From positions 1 through 60,279 of the forward strand of contig CALUNA010000018.1 in the NCBI GenBank assembly GCA_944321895.1: a stretch of 60,279 nt of DNA, read 5' to 3'. Origin of the DNA: an uncultured Bacteroidales bacterium (GTDB lineage: Bacteria; Bacteroidota; Bacteroidia; Bacteroidales; Paludibacteraceae). Position 1 is the first letter of the stretch; each line of letters begins with the position of its first letter. Made by a program: the position numbers and the translations under genes. Below the pieces are notes generated by a model. The model was not told the origin of the DNA and did no database searches. It worked only from the letters and a program-made list of their open reading frames with translations. Positions 54,401 to 60,279 of this stretch are shown piece by piece.

Positions 54401-55833
54401 GCGACATGACAAGCCGCTTCCTCATGATGATCAGGAAAGTATCGGTTACCTACAGGGAATCGAACAGCCTGACCGTAAACGGATTCTATTACGAACCCAC
54501 ATTCATGGGACAAAAACGGGAAAGCGAACTATATGCGCCCGGCTATGATTTTGCCTTCGGATTCATCGACAAAAACTTCATGGACAAAGCAAGAAATAAC
54601 GGCTGGCTGTACATAAACGACAGCATCTCCAATCCATCCACAGCTGCATACACATCCGACTTCGACCTGAAAATAACTGCCGAACCACTGCCAGGACTCA
54701 AAATCAACGTGAACGGGAAACGGTATATTGCAAACAGCTCAACCATCCAAATGCTGGAAGATGGCAAAATGGAAACCTTCACGGGAAACTACAACATAAC
54801 ACAAGTAGCCATCGGAACCGCATTCACACGCATGGGAAAAGCTGCCGACAATTATTCTTCGGAAACATACGACACCTTCCTGCGCTACCGCGATATCATG
54901 GCCGGACGCCTGCAAGGCATGTACAGCAATACCAAATATCCCAACAGCGGATTCATCAAGGAAAACAACCAGTTACTCGGCAACCAGGCTTACAACTCCG
55001 AATTAGGAACCATTGCAACAAACTCCAGCGACGTTCTGATTCCCGCATTCCTGGCTGCATATACAGGAAAAGACATCAATACAATAAGTACAAACCCGTT
55101 CCTGCAGTTATGGCAGATATTGCCGAACTGGACCCTATCGTATGATGGCCTGGGAAAACTCCCATGGCTCAAGGACCATTTCAAGTCGGTTAGCCTGACA
55201 CACGGATACACGTGCAAATACACAATCGGAAATTACAGCTCCTACTCCAGCTGGGTCGGCATAGAAGGAGATCAAAACGGACTGGGATTCGTGCAGGACG
55301 TACAAACCGGCAATCCTATCCCATCGTCCGCATACGACATTGCCAGCGTCTCACTGACCGAGCAGTTCAGCCCGCTGGTCGGCGTAAACGTAGCCATGAA
55401 AAACAGCATGACTGCCAAAGTGGAATACCGCAAACAACGCAACCTGACACTGAACGTTTCAAGCACGCAACTGATAGAAAGCCGGAACGATGAGTTTGTC
55501 GTAGGCTTCGGCTACACCATCAAGGACTTCGATGTCATCCTCAAACTGAACTCGGACAAGCAGAAACGGATCAGCAACGACCTGAAACTGACAGCCGACG
55601 TTTCTTACAAGGACATCAAATCGCTGCTGCGAAAAATGGAAGAAGGCCTGACACAACCATCAAGCGGAAACAAGGTGCTGGCCATCCGGGCTACCGCCGA
55701 TTACGTGTTCAGCTCTAAAATAAACATCCAACTGTATTTCGAGCACCAGGGAACAACACCTTTAATTTCAACATCCTACCCGGTAACAAGCACAGACTTC
55801 GGAATCAGTTTCAAATTCATGCTGACACAATAA
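48412..55833 (+). CDS. sprA: SprA/Sov-type giant outer-membrane translocon protein
   Basis: A 2473-residue exported protein, the usual size for SprA/Sov. The N-terminus holds a signal peptide (LLRKFLYILSSCFWAFFTGEAGLYAQ, an in-frame start at 48412). The rest alternates amphipathic beta strands typical of a very large beta barrel, with landmarks such as GPADKIFGPGGVRLRTQGSAEL, EAGLAYIDDFESTKTNIDLH and SGEIWVNEMRMSEYNEEGGWA matching SprA family blocks. It ends SFKFMLTQ with a terminal phenylalanine-rich strand. SprA is the outer-membrane channel of the type IX secretion system. The ruvA-sprA order is typical. Other type IX genes are not visible here. Confidence 0.95.
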   Translation: MQTKTQSKSLLRKFLYILSSCFWAFFTGEAGLYAQTTETTGNEAVADTLPVRVKQLGQDTYEDLDLSYPFDLQNPENITTQVEYDPATGNYIIHTRMGDTDIATPFMMTESEYRDYAARKAIQEYWKEKNNTGERNNEEKFNITDMKFDIGPADKIFGPGGVRLRTQGSAELQFGFNHNYIDNPALTEKSRKNNIFDFDNKIQLNVNGKVGDKVNFNMNYNTEASFDFDQQAVKLAYKGKEDDIIQNIEAGNVSMTLNSSLITGSQALFGIKTDLQFGKLKVQAIVTQQNSESQTVSSKGGTQTTEYEIAVDNYDENRHFFLGHYFRDTYESSMSKLPHILSGITIQRIEVWVTNKRGNYDNARNIVAFMDLGESNHIDNTHWTPDASSQLPRNKANSLYNDVINLPGIRDIQQTNNILAANYEGYGIYGGEDYEKIESARLLSSSEYTLNSALGILSLQTSLNPDEVLAVAYEYTYAGQTYQVGEFSTDGIEAPNTLVVKLLKSTTQDPALASWDLMMKNVYSTGASQMQSEDFELYIMYRNDSVGTDLQYISEGDIKNKTLLKVMNLDRLDSKQNTNPDGKFDYVEGYTALSSSGRIIFPVLEPFGSHLRKAINNDAIADKYVYEELYDSTLVVAQEFSEKNKFVITGKYKGSSANEIRLNAMNVPRGSVTVTAGGATLTENVDYTVDYMMGTVKILNQSILDSNTDVNVTLENQSLFSMQRKSLFGTHVDYEFNENLVVGGTIMHLSERPLTTKVNTGSEPLSNTIWGLNTSWKTESQWLTNLIDKLPFTTATAPSTFSINAEFAQLIPGHTKEVSEAGLAYIDDFESTKTNIDLHYFNYWKLSSTPSMFPESMLSNNTQYGKNRALLSWYTIDQILNVPQNGTPSHLANDKDALSDHRVRVVKVKEIYPERQSLANEVSRLNILNLSFYPNERGPYNLDSDGMNSDGTLANPADRWGGIMRKLDVTDFETSNIEYIEFWLMDPALTNPSSTYKGGYLYFNLGDISEDILKDGKKSFEHGLPIDGSTDGTESTAWGRVPRTQSTVTAFSNETGARAAQDVGLDGLSNEDEFMFSDQNGNMTYKNYVDAINAKIDAATRAKWQDDPFSPLNDPAGDNYHFYRGSDYDNEQKSITERYKYYNNTEGNSPESDNNQDGYSTAATLSPDIEDINSDNTLNEYEKYYQYKIRIAPEAMVVGSNYITNKITSSVQLENGNTVDVDWYQFKIPINEYDDRVGSIRNFKNIRFFRLFLTGFEEETHLRLATLDLVRGEWRSYTKTLYDITNPPVSEGSLDVQAVNIEEDSRKEPVNYLLPPGITRQTDPGQVQMIEQNEQAMVLRVTNLAPGDARAVYKNTAYDMRNYKRMQMFVHTEELLDDPQGLEDYQLTCFIRLGSDMVNNYYEYEIPLVLTPAGIYSDNDANRYIVWPENNMFDFPFEVLTDAKQKRNAAKRSGTPNVANNIAYSVYDEDKPLNKITVMGNPTLGEVENIMIGIRNASNEIKSGEIWVNEMRMSEYNEEGGWAAMANAALSLSDIGQFNIAGRIETAGYGSIESNVQDRNMEDMYQLSLSAALEAGRLFPEKAKLQIPLYFSYTNETQSPKYDPLDTDIELQDVLDLYDSKHETDSIKEASQTVATSRNFTVSNAKVNIKSKKPQFYDPANFTFSYAHSEQNEHTPEIEKDMVKTQRGSISYGHTFSPKPWEPFKDSKALNKPAFRIIKDFNIYYLPQNWSFNTEMTRTFTQTVLRDFSGSNSVNDDLIFSKDFMWNRDFSIAYDLSKSIKFSLQTAMNANIEEPYFTPEIGKEYYEAWRDTVMASIAKLGTPYAYQQVFSASWALPFNKIPALDWITANASYNSTYNWNQTATLDDENIGNVISGMGAWQADGAFNFENLYNKSKYLKFVNQRYSGRPTQNRRFTPKTYTQTISAAVGEPTVVNHRLNAEKINVTAVDKNGRNVKIKYKQTDKNTIRLTSPARMDSVLLTIVSQDPNQRTIPQQIGDMTSRFLMMIRKVSVTYRESNSLTVNGFYYEPTFMGQKRESELYAPGYDFAFGFIDKNFMDKARNNGWLYINDSISNPSTAAYTSDFDLKITAEPLPGLKINVNGKRYIANSSTIQMLEDGKMETFTGNYNITQVAIGTAFTRMGKAADNYSSETYDTFLRYRDIMAGRLQGMYSNTKYPNSGFIKENNQLLGNQAYNSELGTIATNSSDVLIPAFLAAYTGKDINTISTNPFLQLWQILPNWTLSYDGLGKLPWLKDHFKSVSLTHGYTCKYTIGNYSSYSSWVGIEGDQNGLGFVQDVQTGNPIPSSAYDIASVSLTEQFSPLVGVNVAMKNSMTAKVEYRKQRNLTLNVSSTQLIESRNDEFVVGFGYTIKDFDVILKLNSDKQKRISNDLKLTADVSYKDIKSLLRKMEEGLTQPSSGNKVLAIRATADYVFSSKINIQLYFEHQGTTPLISTSYPVTSTDFGISFKFMLTQ

Positions 55834-55844
55834 AAATAACAACC

Positions 55845-56510
55845 ATGTTAGTGATTTTCGATTTGGACGGCACCCTGCTCAACACCGTAGCCGATTTGGC
55901 TGCAAGCACAAATCATGCGCTGGAACACTGCGGTTTTCCAACTCATCCGGTAGAGGACTACAACTATTTTGTAGGAAACGGTATCAACAAACTTTTTGAA
56001 CGGGCACTGCCGGAAAAAGCACGGACACAGGAAAATATCCTGCGCATACGTGCAGAATTTCTGCCATACTACAACCTGCACAAAGCCGATTTGACAAAAC
56101 CATATCCGGGAATAACCGAGTTGTTGGACACCCTGCAACAAAAAGGCATAAAAACAGCCGTGGCTTCCAACAAATACCAGGAAGGCACCGCTGCCTTGAT
56201 GGCATACTATTTCCCGGAAATACATTTCGCGGCCGTATTCGGACAACGCGAAGGAATTCCCGTGAAACCGGATCCGCAGATTGTACATGACATCTTCACC
56301 CAAACCGGATGCGACAGACAGGAAACACTCTATGTCGGCGACAGTGCCGTGGATATGCAAACGGCACATAACTCAGGTGTCATTTCCATAGGAGTTACGT
56401 GGGGATTCAGACCGCGCATGGAACTGGAGGCCGAGCAACCTGACTACATTGTCAACACGGTCAGGGAACTATCCGAAATTATCGAACAGCACCATAAAAA
56501 CAAACTATAA
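55845..56510 (+). CDS. HAD-family phosphatase (phosphoglycolate phosphatase-like)
   Basis: A 221-residue HAD hydrolase: nucleophile motif VIFDLDGTLLNT (first Asp at residue 6), a helical cap with YNYFVGNGINKLFERALPE, second motif TAVASNK, conserved Lys in GIPVKPDPQIV, and metal-binding YVGDSAVDMQTAHNSG. The cap type and YFVGNG segment resemble Gph/PgmB-type enzymes; phosphoglycolate is the likeliest named substrate, others are possible. It follows sprA by 11 bases and precedes the DsbD-like gene by 12. Confidence 0.9.
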   Translation: MLVIFDLDGTLLNTVADLAASTNHALEHCGFPTHPVEDYNYFVGNGINKLFERALPEKARTQENILRIRAEFLPYYNLHKADLTKPYPGITELLDTLQQKGIKTAVASNKYQEGTAALMAYYFPEIHFAAVFGQREGIPVKPDPQIVHDIFTQTGCDRQETLYVGDSAVDMQTAHNSGVISIGVTWGFRPRMELEAEQPDYIVNTVRELSEIIEQHHKNKL

Positions 56511-56522
56511 TTTGAACAACAT

Positions 56523-58442
56523 ATGAGAAAACTTCTATTCCTCTGCACACTGTGTTGCACCATCGGACTAAGTGCACAAATTTACGAACCTATCACATGG
56601 CAATTTGAACACAATACCGTTTCCGACACAACCGGAGAAATTATCATAAAAGCCATTATTGATGACAACTGGCACCTCTACAGCATGGAACTGCCGGAAG
56701 GCGGCCCCAAACCGACCAACATTGTCTTCGACAAAGTGGAAAATGCAACGTTAATTGGCAACATCACTTCAGCAAGTCCCATTGTCGAAGAATACGATGC
56801 CAATTTCGACATGAACCTGAGCTGGTATAACAACGAAGCCGTTTTCACACAAAAAACCAGTTTTACAGATGCCTCTGCCATATATATCAGCGGCTATGTG
56901 GAATACATGGCCTGTAACGACAAGACCTGCCTTCCGCCAACGGAAGAAACATTCAGCATAGGCAAAGCCACGAATACGGAAAAAACGGTTACAGATACAT
57001 TGACCGCAACCGCACTCTTCCAACCCATGCTCCAGACAGATTATTGGAAACCGGTCATACAGGAACTGCAGGCCTACGGCAACGACAGCCCGACTTCCGA
57101 CCATTCGTTCTGGTGGATATTCCTGACAGGATTTGTAGGCGGCCTGCTGGCATTGCTTACTCCATGCGTCTGGCCGATAATCCCCATGACGGTCAGCTTC
57201 TTCCTGAAACGGGCCGACAACAAGGCACGCGGCAAACGTGATGCCATACTCTACGGCATATCCATAGTCGTCATTTATCTGTTATTAGGTATCCTGATTA
57301 CAGTCATTTTCGGGGCAAGTGCACTGAACAGCCTGTCAACAAACGCATTTTTCAACTTGTTCTTCTTTGCGCTGTTGGTTGTTTTTGCGATATCATTCTT
57401 CGGAGCCTTTGAAATCACATTGCCATCCAAATGGTCTACAGCCATCGACAACAAAGCAGAAAAAACATCCGGACTGCTGAGTATCTTCCTGATGGCATTC
57501 ACGCTGGCATTGGTTTCATTCTCCTGCACCGGTCCGATTATAGGATTCCTGTTGGTGGAAATTGCATCACAAAGCCTGCTTGCACCGGCCATTGGCATGC
57601 TGGGATTCGCCATTGCGCTGGCCATCCCGTTCAGCCTGTTCGCTTTCTTCCCCACCCTGCTCAAATCATTGCCAAAATCGGGGGGATGGCTCAACGTCGT
57701 AAAAGTCGTACTCGCCTTTATCGAACTCGCCTTTTCACTGAAATTCCTGTCGGTAGCCGATCTGGCCTACGGATGGCACATACTTGACCGTGAAGTGTTC
57801 ATTGCACTGTGGATTATCATTTTTTTCCTACTGGGGCTTTACCTGTTGGGAAAACTCCGCTTCGAACACGATTCCGAAATACAACACGTTTCCGTGCCAC
57901 GACTGTTCCTGGCAATGATTTCACTTGCATTCTCCGTCTATATGATTCCCGGCCTGTGGGGCGCGCCGCTGAAAGCCATCAGCGCATTCGCACCTCCGTT
58001 GCACACCCAGGATTTTAACCTCTATGACAACGAAGTACATGCCTTGTTCACCGACTACGAAGAAGGAATGGACCATGCAGCCCGGACTGGCAAAAAGGTG
58101 ATAGTCGATTTTTCTGGATACGGATGCGTCAATTGCCGCAAGATGGAAGCGACCGTATGGACCGATCCGACCGTAAGAAACATGCTTGAAAAAGATTTTG
58201 TCTTGATTACGCTTTATGTCGATGACAAAACCCCGCTGAAAGAGCCGTTCACGATTTCCGAAAACGGGAAAACACGCACATTGAAAACCGTGGGCGACAA
58301 ATGGAGCTATCTGCAACGCAGCAAGTTCGGTGCAAATGCGCAACCGTTCTATGTCATGCTTGACCATAATGGAAATCCGCTGACACACAGTTATACGTTC
58401 GATGAAAATCCGGACAATTTCATCAAATGGCTGAAACGATAA
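56523..58442 (+). CDS. DsbD-type thiol:disulfide interchange protein
   Basis: A 639-residue three-domain reductase. A signal peptide (MRKLLFLCTLCCTIGLSAQ) leads to an N-terminal DsbD-alpha-like domain with the CNDKTC pair, then about eight membrane helices with the redox cysteines in LLTPCVWPIIPM and FSCTGPIIGF, and a C-terminal thioredoxin-like domain with SGYGCVNCRKMEATVW (CxxC). Electrons flow from cytosolic thioredoxin through these pairs to periplasmic proteins. In Bacteroidetes this feeds disulfide reduction or cytochrome maturation. Confidence 0.94.
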   Translation: MRKLLFLCTLCCTIGLSAQIYEPITWQFEHNTVSDTTGEIIIKAIIDDNWHLYSMELPEGGPKPTNIVFDKVENATLIGNITSASPIVEEYDANFDMNLSWYNNEAVFTQKTSFTDASAIYISGYVEYMACNDKTCLPPTEETFSIGKATNTEKTVTDTLTATALFQPMLQTDYWKPVIQELQAYGNDSPTSDHSFWWIFLTGFVGGLLALLTPCVWPIIPMTVSFFLKRADNKARGKRDAILYGISIVVIYLLLGILITVIFGASALNSLSTNAFFNLFFFALLVVFAISFFGAFEITLPSKWSTAIDNKAEKTSGLLSIFLMAFTLALVSFSCTGPIIGFLLVEIASQSLLAPAIGMLGFAIALAIPFSLFAFFPTLLKSLPKSGGWLNVVKVVLAFIELAFSLKFLSVADLAYGWHILDREVFIALWIIIFFLLGLYLLGKLRFEHDSEIQHVSVPRLFLAMISLAFSVYMIPGLWGAPLKAISAFAPPLHTQDFNLYDNEVHALFTDYEEGMDHAARTGKKVIVDFSGYGCVNCRKMEATVWTDPTVRNMLEKDFVLITLYVDDKTPLKEPFTISENGKTRTLKTVGDKWSYLQRSKFGANAQPFYVMLDHNGNPLTHSYTFDENPDNFIKWLKR

Positions 58443-58515
58443 AGAAAAAAAACAGTGCTCCATTGCACTTGATTGCTAAAATAGAAAGGCTGTTGCACAA
58501 GGCACAAGATTTTTG

Positions 58516-58523
58516 TACTTTTG
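58516..58523 (+). promoter_or_regulatory. Promoter of glyS
   Basis: TACTTTTG is a full -7 match with TTG at 58493-58495 twenty bases upstream. Leader about 85 bases to the ATG at 58616, longer than most here. Confidence 0.6.
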
Positions 58524-58615
58524 CAGGCTGTACCGCCAAATGAGATTGCGGCAAATCAAATGCACAAAAACACGGAAAAACAACTACATTTTTAATAATA
58601 AACAAAGTTTGAATT

Positions 58616-60166
58616 ATGGCTTCACAGGAAGATGTTTTCAAAAAACTGGTAGCACACTGCAAGGAATACGGCTTTGTATTCCCTTCAAGCGAAATTTATG
58701 ATGGCCTTGGCGCTGTCTATGACTACGGACAAAATGGTGTGGAACTAAAAAACAACATAAAGAAATACTGGTGGGATTCCATGATCCTGCTGCACGAGAA
58801 TATTGTCGGTATTGATGCCGCTATTTTCATGCATCCGACCACATGGAAAGCTTCCGGACACGTCGATGCGTTCAACGACCCGCTTATCGACAACCGGGAC
58901 AGCAAAAAGCGCTACCGTGCAGATGTCCTCATTGAAGAACAGCTTGCCAAATATGATGAAAAAATAGACAAGGAAATTGAGAAAGCCGCCAAAAAATTCG
59001 GCGACAGTTTCGACGCGGAACTGTATAAAAACACCAATCCGCGCGTGCAGGAACACATTGCCAAACGCGAAGCTTTACACGCACGTTATACCAAGGCACT
59101 CAATGCCAACGACCTTGTCGAATTGAAAAACATCATTCTGGACGAAGGCATCGTCTGCCCCATCAGCGGCACGCGCAACTGGACCGATGTCCGCCAGTTC
59201 AACCTCATGTTCTCCACAGAAATGGGTTCTACGGCCGATGGCGCCATGAAAATTTTCCTGCGCCCGGAAACAGCACAAGGTATTTTCGTAAACTTCCTGA
59301 ACGTACAAAAAACCGGACGTTTGAAAGTACCTTTCGGCATTGCGCAAATAGGCAAGGCATTCCGGAATGAAATCGTCGCCCGCCAGTTCATTTTCCGCAT
59401 GCGCGAATTCGAACAAATGGAAATGCAGTTCTTTGTACGTCCGGGTGAAGAACTGAAATGGTTTGAACATTGGAAACAATTCCGCCTGAAATGGCACAAG
59501 GCACTCGGCCTCGGAGACCACAAATACCGTTTCCACGACCACGACAAGCTGGCGCACTATGCCAACGCCGCCACCGACATTGAATTTGAAATGCCTTTCG
59601 GATTCAAGGAAGTGGAAGGGATACACAGCCGTACAGATTTCGATTTGAGCCAACATGCCAAATACAGCGGAAAGAAAATCGAATACTTCGACCCGGAACT
59701 GAACAAAAGCTATACGCCTTACGTTATTGAAACATCCATCGGTGTGGACCGTATGTTCCTTTCCATCATGTCGGCTGCATATACCGAAGAAACGCTGGAA
59801 AACGGAGAAAACCGTGTAGTCCTGAAACTGCCCGCAGTATTGGCGCCGGTCAAGGCATGTGTCATGCCATTGGTGAAAAAAGACGGACTGCCGGAAAAAG
59901 CCCGGGAAATCATGAACATGCTCAAATTCGACTTCAAGTGCGCATACGACGAGAAAGATTCCATCGGGAAACGTTACCGCCGTCAGGATGCCATTGGTAC
60001 ACCATTCTGTGTAACCATTGACCACGATACGCTGAACGACAATTGCGTAACCGTACGCCACCGCGACACCATGCAACAGGAACGCGTCAACATAGAACAA
60101 CTGCACGCCATGCTCGCCGATGAAGTAAACATGAAAAAACTGTTCAAGAAAATTGTCGAAGAGTAA
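58616..60166 (+). CDS. glyS: Glycine-tRNA ligase (dimeric type)
   Basis: A 516-residue class II glycyl-tRNA synthetase of the alpha2 (eukaryotic/archaeal-like) form, which attaches glycine to tRNA. Landmarks: an N-terminal VFPSSEIYDGLGAVYDYGQNGVELK with motif 1, LRPETAQGIFVNFLN and GIAQIGKAFRNEIVARQFIFRMREFEQMEMQFF (motif 2), and ETSIGVDRMFLSIMSAAY (motif 3). The C-terminal anticodon-binding domain ends the protein. The alpha2 form, as in most Bacteroidetes, replaces the GlyQ/GlyS alpha2beta2 enzyme. Confidence 0.97.
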   Translation: MASQEDVFKKLVAHCKEYGFVFPSSEIYDGLGAVYDYGQNGVELKNNIKKYWWDSMILLHENIVGIDAAIFMHPTTWKASGHVDAFNDPLIDNRDSKKRYRADVLIEEQLAKYDEKIDKEIEKAAKKFGDSFDAELYKNTNPRVQEHIAKREALHARYTKALNANDLVELKNIILDEGIVCPISGTRNWTDVRQFNLMFSTEMGSTADGAMKIFLRPETAQGIFVNFLNVQKTGRLKVPFGIAQIGKAFRNEIVARQFIFRMREFEQMEMQFFVRPGEELKWFEHWKQFRLKWHKALGLGDHKYRFHDHDKLAHYANAATDIEFEMPFGFKEVEGIHSRTDFDLSQHAKYSGKKIEYFDPELNKSYTPYVIETSIGVDRMFLSIMSAAYTEETLENGENRVVLKLPAVLAPVKACVMPLVKKDGLPEKAREIMNMLKFDFKCAYDEKDSIGKRYRRQDAIGTPFCVTIDHDTLNDNCVTVRHRDTMQQERVNIEQLHAMLADEVNMKKLFKKIVEE

Positions 60167-60203
60167 TCCTGTTACGTTACAAATAAAAATCTCCGCTCCG
60201 GCA

Positions 60204-60279
60204 TGAAGTGCCCCCCAAAAGTTGGACGGTTTAAACATTATCCGTTTTGGAAAAGAGTTCGGTATTGCACCGGACTCTT
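60204..60279 (-). mobile_element. IS3-family insertion sequence, right end (partial)
   Basis: TGAAGTGCCCCCCAAAAGTTGGAC at 60204-60227 fits the terminal inverted repeat of IS150-group IS3 elements. On the minus strand the adjacent frame (below) encodes the typical transposase C-terminus. The element begins 38 bases after the glyS stop and continues past the window edge, so its other end, target duplication and integrity cannot be seen. Confidence 0.8.
60238..60279 (-). CDS. IS3-family transposase OrfB, C-terminal end (partial)
   Basis: Thirteen codons are visible, ending KSPVQYRTLFQNG and a TAA at 60238-60240. The SPVQYR segment is the conserved C-terminus of IS3-family OrfB integrase-type transposases. 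The rest lies beyond the window. Confidence 0.75.
   Translation of the reverse strand, partial: KSPVQYRTLFQNG

Overview
The window looks like a chromosomal segment of a Bacteroidota bacterium, most likely order Bacteroidales. Support comes from a giant SprA/Sov-type outer-membrane translocon gene directly after ruvA, a Bacteroidetes-type FtsL-like gene and a PASTA-tailed FtsI in the division cluster, a GlsA-type glycine-lipid acyltransferase, and repeated TAnnTTTG (-7) promoter boxes about a helical turn or two upstream of starts instead of sigma70-type -10 boxes. The family or genus cannot be fixed from the sequence alone. No rRNA, tRNA or CRISPR array was seen.

Layout. (1) 1-4650, minus strand: a defence-like operon of a 54-aa ORF, a PLD-SNF2 helicase, a KilA-N protein and a truncated N-terminus of what looks like an Eco57I-type methylase, ending in an inverted repeat at the window edge. 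(2) 4.7-7.1 kb, minus: YccF membrane protein, UbiA-family prenyltransferase and a radical SAM protein. (3) 7.1-16.0 kb: an accessory patch of small or unfamiliar genes: a lipoprotein between two copies of a repeat, a 47-aa ORF, a UDG-like/DUF4236/membrane-protein operon, a metallophosphoesterase-exonuclease pair, an ADP-ribosylglycohydrolase, a secreted protein and a WYL-domain regulator. Near-identical palindromes sit just upstream of the -7 box of three of these promoters, including the regulator's own, suggesting a small local regulon. (4) 16.0-29.4 kb, minus: housekeeping and envelope genes (HIU hydrolase-like, patatin, uvrA, nitroreductase, acyltransferase, floA, nfeD-like, TPR/PD40 protein, glycosyltransferase, lysA, lysC, glsA-like).

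(5) 29.6-45.4 kb, plus: a complete-looking dcw cluster, mraZ-rsmH-ftsL-ftsI-murE-mraY-murD-ftsW-murG-murC-ftsQ-ftsA-ftsZ, then a yqeY-like gene. murF and ddl are not in it. MurE carries a DNPR motif, and lysA/lysC lie just across the divergent promoter region, consistent with meso-diaminopimelate peptidoglycan. (6) 45.5-60.2 kb, plus: TPR protein, DedA protein, ruvA, sprA, HAD phosphatase, DsbD-type reductase and glyS. (7) The last 76 bases are the end of an IS3-family insertion sequence whose transposase runs out of the window.

Certainty is high for regions 4-6, where motifs and gene order agree. It is lower for the accessory genes of regions 1-3, where several products are described rather than named.
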